This document shows positions 9,344 through 19,427 of a DNA stretch of 22,199 nucleotides, one piece after another (within the stretch, counting starts at the first letter, position 1; every line of letters starts with the position of its first letter). Source of the stretch: Sphaeroforma sirkka (lineage: Eukaryota > Opisthokonta > Ichthyosporea > Ichthyophonida); the NCBI GenBank assembly GCA_001586965.3, contig LUCW03001481.1, positions 372,501-394,699 on the forward strand. Direction: 5' to 3'. Under the pieces are notes generated by a model. The model worked only from the letters and a program-made list of their open reading frames with translations, ran no database searches and was not told the DNA's origin. Both the position numbers and the translations under genes were made by a program.

Positions 9344-10454
9344 TTACTCGTCATCTCTACAGATGATGGCTTGATTGGTCGGGAGGAAATCTTTCCGTGA
9401 CACCAGGTTTCCGATGTTCATTGCCAGCGCCTCATCAGCGTTCACTTTGGATTTGAATGCATCGACTGCCACTTCCGTCTCATCCTCGCCGATGAGTAAT
9501 AAATTTGTATCTAAGTTTACAATTTCGACAATCGACAGATAAGCGTACTTTGCGTCTTTCTCTGTTTTCAACTCCTTCATGGAATTTGCCAGCGCCTGCT
9601 TACGAGCCATCATTGAGTCGGGGTCAGTTGTTTCTACAGTTGCCCAACCAATTATATTGCCACCCAGGTCAAAGACTTTGGTGTCTGCACGTACTACCTT
9701 ATCGTCATCAAGATTGTTGAATCCATTAGCTTTGGCTTGGAACATTGCGTCGGCGTATGTATCTATGTCTTTCGTATTTGATTGCCTTGCCAGGCACGAA
9801 AGCATCGTTTTGTCGAACTCCGCTGTTGTGGGCGAGTTCAAATTCACTGTATCTGGAAGGATTGCGCTCATCAATATACCTGCTATGTCCTCGCTCATTG
9901 GCTTGTTTGCCGAACCATAGTAGCTCACAACAATAGCGGAGGCGCTACCAACCGGCCAAATATCTATACGGACGGGTTCATCAATTACCACTGTGCTGGA
10001 CAGCAGTGGGTGATGATCCACAATACCTACTATGCGATTTGGGTCTATGTCTGCAGGAAACTGTGTGATTTGGTTCACATCGACAAGACATATCTTTTTT
10101 GTCTGGGAGATCACCAATGTATTCGGGGTTGGCAACATTATACTGATTCAGCACCCACTTCGACTCATCGTTCATTTCACTTAAACGTGCAGCGATGCCA
10201 TCGAAGAGGTCTGCGGCACCGATAGCCCCAGCGATAGAATCTGTATAGGTGCTCAAGTGACCTGTCCATGCACATCCCTTTACTTTTTCGCGGAACAAAT
10301 CCAAGTCCAGCTTGGCAATAGGGTTCTTGTACTGGTTAAAACAATCATCTAGTGCCTTGGGCTCTTGACGCAATGTCCGGTTCGGGGCTGCACTTACGTA
10401 CACTTGACTGACAGCTATGACGGTGGTTACTTTGCTTAGAATAGTGAACATCAT
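9344..10454 (-). CDS. Predicted secreted family II inorganic pyrophosphatase-like DHH protein, copy 1 (one frameshift)
   Basis: Family II pyrophosphatases hydrolyse PPi to phosphate using Mn; this copy is a secreted-type relative of about 369 aa, against roughly 310 for bacterial enzymes. The start at 10454 gives MMFTIL.. with a hydrophobic signal peptide ending near SAAPN. About 60 residues later comes motif I, GHLSTYTDS, then DVNQ (motif II), VDHHPLL (DHH motif), VGSASAIV, LPDTVNLNSPTT and, in the C-terminal DHHA2 domain, SRKDFLP, the substrate-binding SRK motif. Family enzymes have Asp where this one has the Tyr of STYTD (codon 10245-10247). Frames 9981-10454 and 9344-10138 meet at a T6 run (10095-10100); five or eight bases would join LPDKK to ICLVDVNQ. 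This is the least damaged copy. A polyphosphatase or other DHH phosphoesterase role is also possible. Confidence 0.85.
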
Positions 10455-10680
10455 ATTTGTAAAGTCAAATGTTCGTTGTCTATGGTTGTTTTGGAGAGGA
10501 AGTAATATGAGCTCGAGGATTACTGAACCTCACTCATGTACGAACTTCATGAAGATGAGAGTGAAATCTCTGGAATGACCTTTTGGACTTCGCAAAGTTG
10601 AAAGTTCGTATATCAGAACAGTTGGATCCAAAATACAATAGAGAGCAGAACATAGTATTTTTTTAATTGCCATTCCTTTC

Positions 10681-10699
10681 AGATTGTTTTAAACAATCT
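10681..10699. promoter_or_regulatory. 18-bp palindrome AGATTGTTTAAACAATCT (19 nt in this copy)
   Basis: Perfect dyad in units 2 (14754-14771) and 3 (18841-18858); unit 1 has one extra T in the centre. It sits roughly 230 bp from the pyrophosphatase start and 570 bp from the oxidase start. The shape would suit a dimeric regulator, which is inference. Confidence 0.55.
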
Positions 10700-11183
10700 A
10701 TGCTCATAGTTCACTCTAATGTTACTCTTTTGTTTTTTCTTCCTATTTTCAATTTCAGTGTTATGTTGTTGTTCAATGTTTATGTACTGATTAAACTTTA
10801 GTGCTTCAGTGTTAGTCCAGTTTTTCTAACGTATTGACGGAATATTGTAAACTGTAGCTATGGAAGAATTTTAAATTTAACTTGAACCAGCTATTTGTTT
10901 TGGGGTTCTTTTTAAAACAAAAAAAACAATACGTATTTACATATCCAGCACATATGTACTGCTGTCCACCGCCCACCGCCCACCACGATCATTGATCCAT
11001 GGGCCATTGTGAAATTTGAAATTTCATTCTTTTTTGAAAACAAATATTTTGTTTAGAGTTTAGGAGTTATAGATCCACACTCCGAGTTTAAATTTGGGAG
11101 CTGAGAGTTACCAATTATTGACATCCGCCAGGAACCAGGATGTTGTGTACTACACAGTCTATAAATCAATTATGACAAACAAG

Positions 11184-11190
11184 TATAAAA
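11184..11190 (+). promoter_or_regulatory. TATA box of multicopper oxidase copy 1
   Basis: TATAAAA, 77 nt upstream of the oxidase ATG, leaving room for a transcription start about 30 nt downstream and a 5' leader of about 50 nt. Identical in units 2 (15254-15260) and 3 (19345-19351). Confidence 0.75.
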
Positions 11191-11266
11191 GCACGATGCC
11201 GTTGCTTGTACTATATATCAGAAACTGAATAGCACACTATAACCAAACCAACTCAAATATATCATA

Positions 11267-12830
11267 ATGAGAGTTAATACAATCACTATTGCCGTGGCAG
11301 CTTCAGTCTGTAGTGCCATGTCTGTGACACAATACCCCCCTCCTGCAACAACCATCAGCACTTTCTTCTTCTGAAGGACGTCTCGATGTCGATCTCACTG
11401 TGAGTGCCGGTAAGGTCCAGGGACCGTTCGGCATATCATACAACAGTAGACTGTACAATAATATTTATCCAGCTCCGACTATCCGTTGTCGAGCTGGAGA
11501 TACGGTACGGGTCAAGCTTAACAATGAACTACAAGACAACAACGCAACACGAGAGAGCGAGATGTCGCTGAACGAATTACACCACCCGAACAGTACAAAT
11601 CTACATCTTCACGGTATGCATATATCCTCCGAAGGGCACCAGGATAATGTGGGACTTAGTATCGAACCAGGATTCTCGTTCCAGTACGTCTATGAGATAA
11701 ACCCAAAGCATCATTCCGGGACGTCCTACTACCATCCTCATCTGCACGGTAGCACAAATCTTCAGGTGCATGGGCTAATGGCTGGCGCTTTCATCGTAGA
11801 AGATGATCCAAAGAAAACATCGCCTGATTTGCTTGCCATGGACGATTTGGTAGTCATGGTGCAGGGCATCTACATAGGCAACAGTGAAGCCTTTTGAATA
11901 CATGCGATCATAACGGAACAAGCAGCATGCCAGTAGAACTCGAAAACCCGGAGCAAGTGTCAGAAAACCTGCTTATAGTAAATAGCCAGTACATGCCGAG
12001 AGTCGAGTTTAAGATAGGTGAACTTAAGCGTCTAAGAGTTGTAAACGGGCTCAGCATGGAGGCACTCATGTTCAGATTGTCGGATGATGAGGCGTGTGAC
12101 ATCTATGAGCTCGCATATGATGGCGTATACCTTGAAGCACCGCGTGCTGCCGCCAAAATATTCATACCTTCCGGCGGTCGAGTAGATGTGGCCGTACGAT
12201 GTTCAGCATCGGGCTTATTCTCATTGACCACCGTTGCCGATGAGCGGCTGGCTGACTACGCACAAATCTGGGGACCAGTTCCTGGTCAACCGGGCAACAA
12301 GACCAACACCCAGGCACTACTTATGATTGATGTATCCGACAAGGCTAGTATCATGGAGCTCCCTGCAGTGTTGCCTGCACTGCCGAAGTATCTCCAAAAG
12401 GTACGAAGCCGAAGTAGCAACAAACATTCGAAGTGGAAGACCACATTTTCCGTTGAACTTTCCACGGCAGAGGGAGCGAATGCCATCAACAATCAGCCAT
12501 TCAATCCCACCGAAACGCTCAAAACCATTCGCTTAGACAAATACTATCAATGGAATCTGTCCGCAGGCGAAGGCTTTCAGGAAGGCGAGGGCTATCCCAG
12601 CACCCATACCATCAACACATCAACCACTTTATGATCACCAGTGACGACCCAATTACCGGTGGTATGCTTTTCCGGAAGGTGACTTTCGTGATACCATCCC
12701 ACTTTTCGCTAGTACGCCTGTGGACGTTCGATTCTATACGGCTGACTACGCCGGACCTATGATGCTGCACTGTCACAATCTTGGACACGAGGACAAGGGT
12801 ATGATGGGCGTTGTAGGCATTGAAACATAA
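11267..12830 (+). CDS. Predicted secreted multicopper oxidase, copy 1 (frame-disrupted)
   Basis: Multicopper oxidases take electrons from phenols, metals or other donors at a type 1 copper and reduce O2 to water at a trinuclear site. The start at 11267 gives MRVNTITIAVAAS.., a signal peptide. Motifs in order: NLHLHGMH (about 11601-11622) and HPHLHG (about 11733-11750) in the N-terminal cupredoxin domain; a middle domain to about 12330; then HPYHQHINHF (about 12601-12630) and HCHNLGHEDKGMM (about 12769-12806), which supplies the type 1 Cys, His and axial Met. All four copper-ligand segments are present. The corrected length is about 522 aa, normal for three-domain enzymes. Frame breaks: 2 nt missing in the 5' part (about 11310-11360), a T4 run at 11892-11895 where T5 fits, a missing C near 12597 and a missing A near 12677. 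The C-terminal signature resembles bacterial-type and laccase-like enzymes; the substrate cannot be told. Confidence 0.88.
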
Positions 12831-12840
12831 ATAAAATAAA
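12830..12840 (+). terminator. Tandem AATAAA polyadenylation signals, oxidase copy 1
   Basis: AATAAA at 12830-12835 and again at 12835-12840, the first overlapping the TAA stop codon. The same arrangement is present in copies 2 (from 16908) and 3 (from 21030). Confidence 0.55.
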
Positions 12841-13416
12841 AATATATATCCTTGAATTGTGTAATAGGTTGTGTGTACGGACCTACCGTATAAACATGTA
12901 TGACAACGGCGACAGCTGCCTGTAACACAAACCGTCTATCAAAACGTCTTCAATATTTAAGCACTCTTGTAATTCTCCGACTCATGCTGAAATGGACTGG
13001 ACCAAATGAGAAGTAATGAATCGTGCATTATATAAATAGCTTATCCGTACTTGACTTCTTATACTTGATGTGGCGTATAGAAGTTCGCTGTATGGTAAGC
13101 AGGAACTCCCCGGCCTTAAGGCCGTACAACTAAACCACTTCGGTGATCCATGGCATTCAATACTGTAGAGGACCAGTAAGAGTTGCGGTACGAGTTTTAT
13201 ATTATTACGTCAAGGCGTGTCTGTATGACACCACAACTAATGTACCGTTGAGGTCAAGTGTTAAATACAAATAAATATGATCTGGTAGTGGTTGAATGGC
13301 TGCTTGCTATATGCAGCAGTGTGTGACTGCTCCATTCCCTCATTTACTAGAGCGTTGCAAAAACATAAGGATGGAAATTCGCGATGAACATGATTGTATT
13401 TATTTTCAAATACCGA
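12841..13416. other. Convergent spacer between units 1 and 2
   Basis: About 580 bp between the oxidase stop and the next pyrophosphatase stop; repeated before unit 3 (16909-17499) and unit 4 (21031-21623). It carries TATATAAATAG at 13029-13039 and the palindrome CGGCCTTAAGGCCG at 13111-13124. In unit 2 a 60-codon frame starts just beyond the TATA (17148-17330); unit 1 has a TAG in it. I recognise no product. The minus-strand AATAAA of the next pyrophosphatase lies near its right end. Confidence 0.6.
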
Positions 13417-14527
13417 TTACTCGTCATCTCTACAGATGATGGCTTGATTGGTCGGGAGGAAATCTTTCCGTGACACCAGGTTTCCGATGTTCATTACCAG
13501 CGCCTCATCAGCGTTCACTTTGGATTTGAATGCATCGACTGCCACTTCCGTCTCATCCTCGCCGATGAGTAATAAATTTGTATCTAAGTTTACAATTTCG
13601 ACAATCGACAGATAAGCGTACTTTGCGTCTTTCTCTGTTTTCAACTCCTTCATGGAATTTGCCAGCGCCTGCTTACGAGCCATCATTGAGTCGGGGTCAG
13701 TTGTTTCTACAGTTGCCCAACCAGTTATATTGCCACCCAGGTCAAAGACTTTGGTGTCTGCACGTACTACCTTATCGTCATCAAGATTGTTGAATCCATT
13801 AGCTTTGGCTTGGAACATTGCGTCGGCGTATGTATCTATGTCTTTCGTATTTGATTGCCTTGCCAGGCACGAAAGCATCGTTTTGTCGAACTCCGCTGTT
13901 GTGGGCGAGTTCAAATTCACTGTATCTGGAAGGATTGCGCTCATCAATATACCTGCTATGTCCTCGCTCATTGGCTTGTTTGCCGAACCATAGTAGCTCA
14001 CAACAATAGCGGAGGCGCTACCAACCGGCCAAATATCTATACGGACGGGTTCATCAATTACCACTGTGCTGGACAGCAGTGGGTGATGATCCACAATACC
14101 TACTATGCGATTTGGGTCTATGTCTGCAGGAAACTGTGTGATTTGGTTCACATCGACAAGACATATCTTTTTTTGTCTGGGAGATCACCAATGTATTCGG
14201 GGTTGGCAACATTATACTGATTCAGCACCCACTTCGACTCATCGTTCATTTCACTTAAACGTGCAGCGATGCCATCGAAGAGGTCTGCGGCACCGATAGC
14301 CCCAGCGATAGAATCTGTATAGGTGCTCAAGTGACCTGTCCATGCACATCCCTTTACTTTTCGCGGAACAAATCCAAGTCCAGCTTGGCAATAGGGTTCT
14401 TGTACTGGTTAAAACAATCATCTAGTGCCTTGGGCTCTTGACGCAATGTCCGGTTCGGGGCTGCACTTACGTACACTTGACTGACAGCTATGACGGTGGT
14501 TACTTTGCTTAGAATAGTGAACATCAT
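13417..14527 (-). CDS. Family II pyrophosphatase-like DHH protein, copy 2 (two frameshifts)
   Basis: Same protein as copy 1, with start at 14525-14527 chosen by the shared signal peptide; the frame also stays open upstream to 14605 only because of a 1-nt indel in the leader. Motif I (GHLSTYTDS, Tyr codon 14319-14321), DHH, DTVNLNSPTT and SRK are all present. Two breaks: a T4 run near 14360 (copy 1 has T5) puts a stop after DLFREK, and a T7 run at 14168-14174 shifts frame just before the motif II segment. Substitutions relative to copy 1 include ALAMN to ALVMN and NIIGW to NITGW. Confidence 0.8.
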
Positions 14528-15337
14528 ATTTGTAAAGTCAAATGTTCGTTGTCTATGGTTGTTTTGAGAGGAAGTAATATGAGCTCGAGGATTACTGAAC
14601 CTCACTCATGTACGAACTTCATGAAGATGAGAGTGAAATCTCTGGAATGACCTTTTGGACTTCGCAAAGTTGAAAGTTCGTATATCAGAACAGTTGGATC
14701 CAAAATACAATAGAGAGCAGAACATAGTATTTTTTTTAATTGCCATTCCTTTCAGATTGTTTAAACAATCTATGCTCATAGTTCACTCTAATGTTACTCT
14801 TTGTTTTTTCTTCCCTATTTTCAATTTCAGTGTTATGTTGTTGTTCAATGTTTATGTACTGATTAAACTTTTAGTGCTTCAGTGTTAGTCCAGTTTTTCT
14901 AACGTATTGACGGAATATTGTAAACTGTAGCTATGGAAGAATTTTAAATTTAACTTGAACCAGCTATTTGTTTTGGGGTTCTTTTTAAACAAAAAAACAA
15001 TACGTATTTACATATCCAGCACATATGTACTGCTGTCCACCGCCCACCGCCCACCACGATCATTGATCCATGGACCATTGTGAAATTTGAAATTTCATTC
15101 TTTTTTTGAAAACAAATATTTTGTTTAGAGTTTAGGAGTTATAGATCCACACTCCGAGTTTAAATTTGGGAGCTGAGTTACCAATTATTGACATCCGCCA
15201 GGAACCAGGATGTTGTGTACTACACAGTCTATAAATCAATTATGACAAACAAGTATAAAAGCACGATGCCGTTGTTTTGTACTATATATCAGAAACTGAA
15301 TAGCACACTATAACCAAACCAACTCAAATATATCATA
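14528..15337. promoter_or_regulatory. Divergent promoter spacer, unit 2
   Basis: Counterpart of 10455-11266. Palindrome AGATTGTTTAAACAATCT is perfect here (14754-14771), and the TATAAAA of the oxidase is at 15254-15260. A short open frame at 14655-14888 has no homologue signature and is not maintained in units 1 and 3. Confidence 0.65.
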
Positions 15338-16908
15338 ATGAGAGTTAATACAATCACTATTGCCGTGGCAGCTTCAGTCTGTAGTGCCATGTCTGTGACA
15401 CAATACCCCTCCTGCAACAACCATCAGCACTTTCTTCTTCTGAAGGACGTCTCGATGTCGATCTCACTGTGAGTGCCGGTAAGGTCCAGGGACCGTTCGG
15501 CATATCATACAACAGTAGACTGTACAATAATATTTATCCAGCTCCGACTATCCGTTGTCGAGCTGGAGATACGGTACGGGTCAAGCTTAACAATGAACTA
15601 CAAGACAACAACGCAACACGAGAGAGCGAGATGTCGCTGAACGAATTACACCACCCGAACAGTACAAATCTACATCTTCACGGTATGCATATATCCTCCG
15701 AAGGGCACCAGGATAATGTGGGACTTAGTATCGAACCAGGATTCTCGTTCCAGTACGTCTATGAGATAAACCCAAAGCATCATTCCGGGACGTCCTACTA
15801 CCATCCTCATCTGCACGGTAGCACAAATCTTCAGGTGCATGGGCTAATGGCTGGCGCTTTCATCGTAGAAGATGATCCAAAGAAAACATCGCCTGATTTG
15901 CTTGCCATGGACGATTTGGTAGTCATGGTGCAGGGCATCTACATAGGCAACAGTGAAGCCTTTTTTGAATACATGCGATCATAACGGAACAAGCAGCATG
16001 CCAGTAGAACTCGAAAACCCGGAGCAAGTGTCAGAAAACCTGCTTATAGTAAATAGCCAGTACATGCCGAGAGTCGAGTTTAAGATAGGTGAACTTAAGC
16101 GTCTAAGAGTTGTAAACGGGCTCAGCATGGAGGCACTCATGTTCAGATTGTCGGATGATGAGGCGTGTGACATCTATGAGCTCGCATATGATGGCGTATA
16201 CCTTGAAGCACCGCGTGCTGCCGCCAAAATATTCATACCTTCCGGCGGTCGAGTAGATGTGGCCGTACGATGTTCAGCATCGGGCTTATTCTCATTGACC
16301 ACCGTTGCCGATGAGCGGCTGGCTGACTACGCACAAATCTGGGGACCAGTTCCTGGTCAACCGGGCAACAAGACCAACACCCAGGCACTACTTATGATTG
16401 ATGTATCCGACAAGGCTAGTATCATGGAGCTCCCTGCAGTGTTGCCTGCACTGCCGAAGTATCTCCAAAGGTACGAAGCCGAAGCCGAAGTAGCAACAAA
16501 CATTCGAAGTGGAAGACCACATTTTCCGTTGAACTTTCCACGGCAGAGGAGCGAATGCCATCAACAATCAGCCATTCAATCCCACCGAAACGCTCAAAAC
16601 CATTCGCTTAGACAAATACTATCAATGGAATCTGTCCGCAGGCGAAGGCTTTCAGGAAGGCGAGGGCTATCCCCAGCACCCATACCATCAACACATCAAC
16701 CACTTTATGATCACCAGTGACGACCCAATTACCGGTGGTATGCTTTTCCGGAAAGGTGACTTTCGTGATACCATCCCACTTTTCGCTAGTACGCCTGTGG
16801 ACGTTCGATTCTATACGGCTGACTACGCCGGACCTATGATGCTGCACTGTCACAATCTTGGACACGAGGACAAAGGGTATGATGGGCGTTGTAGGCATTG
16901 AAACATAA
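15338..16908 (+). CDS. Multicopper oxidase, copy 2 (frame-disrupted)
   Basis: Same enzyme as copy 1. NLHLHGMH and HPHLHG lie in the frame 15469-15984, and HPYHQH and HCHNLGHEDKG are both readable in the 3' part. Breaks: 4 nt short in the 5' segment shared with copy 1, a T6 run at 15961-15966 (T5 fits), one A missing near 16469 followed by a 6-nt GAAGCC duplication, one G missing near 16550 and one A too many near 16873, which replaces the last residues. Where copy 1 lacks a C (near 12597) and an A (near 12677), copy 2 has the in-frame sequence, so the two copies complement each other's lesions. Net length agrees with an open frame of about 522 codons. Confidence 0.85.
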
Positions 16909-17499
16909 ATAAAATAAAAAATATATATCCTTGAATTGTGTAATAGGTTGTGTGTACGGACCTACCGTATAAACATGTATGACAACGGCGACAGCTGCCT
17001 GTAACACAAACCGTCTATCAAAACGTCTTCAATATTAAGCACTCTTGTAATTCTCCGACTCATGCTGAAATGGACTGGACCAAATGAGAAGTAATGAATC
17101 GTGCATTATATAAATAGCTTATCCGTACTTGACTTCTTATACTTGATGTGGCGTATAGAAGTTCGCTGTATGGTAAGCAGGAACTCCCCGGCCTTAAGGC
17201 CGTACAACTAAACCACTTCGGTGATCCATGGCATTCAATACTGTGGAGGACCAGTAAGAGTTGCGGTACGAGTTTTATATTATTACGTCAAAGGCGTGTC
17301 TGTATGACACCACAACTAATGTACCGTTGAGGTCAAGTGTTAAATACAAATAAATATGATCTGGTAGTGGTTGAATGGCTGCTTGCTATATGCAGCAGTG
17401 TGTGACTGCTCCATTCCCTCATTTACTAGAGCGTTGCAAAAAAACATAAGGATGGTAATTCGCGATGAACATGATTGATTATTTATTTTCAAATACCGA

Positions 17500-18612
17500 T
17501 TACTCGTCATCTCTACAGATGATGGCGATTGGTCGGGAGGAAATCTTTCCGTGACACCAGGTTTCCGATGTTCATTACCAGCGCCTCATCAGCGTTCACT
17601 TTGGATTTGAATGCATCGACTGCCACTTCCGTCTCATCCTCGCCGATGAGTAATAAATTTGTATCTAAGTTTACAATTTCGACAATCGACAGATAAAGCG
17701 TACTTTGCGTCTTTCTCTGTTTTCAACTCCTTCATGGAATTTGCCAGCGCCTGCTTACGAGCCATCATTGAGTCGGGGTCAGTTGTTTCTACAGTTGCCC
17801 AACCAATTATATTGCCACCCAGGTCAAAGACTTTGGTGTCTGCACGTACTACCTTATCGTCATCAAGATTGTTGAATCCATTAGCTTTGGCTTGGAACAT
17901 TGCGTCGGCGTATGTATCTATGTCTTTCGTATTTGATTGCCTTGCCAGGCACGAAAGCATCGTTTTGTCGAACTCCGCTGTTGTGGGCGAGTTCAAATTC
18001 ACTGTATCTGGAAGGATTGCGCTCATCAATATACCTGCTATGTCCTCGCTCATTGGCTTGTTTGCCGAACCATAGTAGCTCACAACAATAGCGGAGGCGC
18101 TACCAACCGGCCAAATATCTATACGGACGGGTTCATCAATTACCACTGTGCTGGACAGCAGTGGGTGATGATCCACAATACCTACTATGCGATTTGGGTC
18201 TATGTCTGCAGGAAACTGTGTGATTTGGTTCACATCGACAAGACATATCTTTTTTTTTTGTCTGGGAGATCACCAATGTATTCGGGGTTGGCAACATTAT
18301 ACTGATTCAGCACCCACTTCGACTCATCGTTCATTTCACTTAAACGTGCAGCGATGCCATCGAAGAGGTCTGCGGCACCGATAGCCCCAGCGATAGAATC
18401 TGTATAGGTGCTCAAGTGACCTGTCCATGCACATCCCTTTACTTTTCGCGGAACAAATCCAAGTCCAGCTTGGCAATAGGGTTCTTGTACTGGTTAAAAC
18501 AATCATCTAGTGCCTTGGGCTCTTGACGCAATGTCCGGTTCGGGGCTGCACTTACGTACACTTGACTGACAGCTATGACGGTGGTTACTTTGCTTAGAAT
18601 AGTGAACATCAT
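17500..18612 (-). CDS. Family II pyrophosphatase-like DHH protein, copy 3 (multiple frameshifts)
   Basis: Start at 18610-18612 by homology. Same motifs as copy 1, including the Tyr in motif I (codon 18404-18406). Breaks relative to copy 1: a T4 run near 18444, a T10 run at 18250-18259, one extra A near 17695, which ends the frame early near the DHHA2 region, and two bases missing near 17526. The segment with DHH to about AKYA reads intact. Confidence 0.78.
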
Positions 18613-19427
18613 ATTTGTAAAGTCAAATGTTCGTTGTCTATGTTTGTTTTGGAGAGGAAGTAATATGAGCTCGAGGATTACTGAACCTCACTCATGTACG
18701 AACTTCATGAAGATGAGAGTGAAATCTCTGGAATGACCTTGTGGACTTCGCAAAGTTGAAAGTTCAAACATATCAGAACAGTTGGATCCAAAATACAATA
18801 GGAGAGCAGAACATAGTATTTTTTAATTGCCATTCCTTTCAGATTGTTTAAACAATCTATGCTCATAGTTCACTCTAATATTACTCTTTGTTTTTTTCTT
18901 CCTATTTTCAATTTCAGTGTTATGTTGTTGTTCAATGTTTATGTACTGATTAAACTTTAGTGCTTCAGTGTTAGTCCAGTTTTTCTAACGTATTGACGGA
19001 ATATTGTAAACTGTAGCTATGGAAGAATTTTAAATTTAACTTGAACCAGCTATTTGTTTTGGGGTTCTTTTTAAACAAAAAAAAACAATACGTATTTACA
19101 TATCAGCACATATGTACTGCTGTCCACCGCCCCACCGCCCACCCACGATCATTGATCCATGGACCATTGTGAAATTTGAAATTTCATTCTTTTTTGAAAA
19201 CAAATATTTTGTTTAGAGTTTAGGAGTTATAGATCCACACTTCGAGTTTAAATTTGGGAGCTGAGAGTTACCAATTATTGACATCCACCAGGAACCAGGA
19301 TGTTGTGTACTACACAGTCTATAAATCAATTGCTGACAAACAAGTATAAAAGCACGATGCCGTTGCTTGTACTATATATCAGAAACTGAATAGCACACTA
19401 TAACCAAACCAACTCAAATATATCATA
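18613..19427. promoter_or_regulatory. Divergent promoter spacer, unit 3
   Basis: Counterpart of 10455-11266, with a perfect palindrome at 18841-18858 and TATAAAA at 19345-19351. The CCACCGC block has an extra C in two places. Confidence 0.65.

Larger units (their letters stand above)
10455..11266. promoter_or_regulatory. Divergent promoter spacer, unit 1
   Basis: 812 bp between the divergent start codons, conserved in units 2 and 3 (14528-15337, 18613-19427). It includes a palindrome at 10681-10699, a CCACCGC triple repeat around 10965-10984, an inverted repeat GAAATTT-G-AAATTTC at 11011-11025 and a TATA box for the oxidase. I see no clear TATA box on the minus strand for the pyrophosphatase. 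Confidence 0.7.
9344..13416. repeat. Tandem cassette, unit 1
   Basis: First of at least 3.1 head-to-tail units, measured from one pyrophosphatase stop codon to the next (4073 bp). It holds the minus-strand pyrophosphatase-like gene, a divergent spacer, the plus-strand multicopper oxidase and a convergent spacer. Units 1 and 2 differ by few substitutions over 4 kb; most differences are 1-nt indels. Confidence 0.95.
13417..17499. repeat. Tandem cassette, unit 2
   Basis: 4083-bp repeat of unit 1 with the same gene order. Differences from unit 1 are mainly single-base indels in homopolymers plus a few substitutions (for example the Ala/Val and Ile/Thr changes in the pyrophosphatase C-terminal half). 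Confidence 0.95.

Noticed and set aside
10090-10140. An intron in the pyrophosphatase gene to explain the frame change
   Set aside because: The two frames abut at a homopolymer with no missing or extra protein sequence, and there is no GT..AG pair that would restore the frame.
9579-10225. Open frames on the plus strand through the pyrophosphatase gene (also in units 2-4)
   Set aside because: Antisense shadows of the minus-strand gene, repeated in each unit because the unit itself is repeated.
13070-13200. Possible 5S rRNA-like words in the convergent spacer (for example ATCACCGAAGT on the minus strand)
   Set aside because: Only a short word agrees; the rest does not follow the 5S sequence or its stems.
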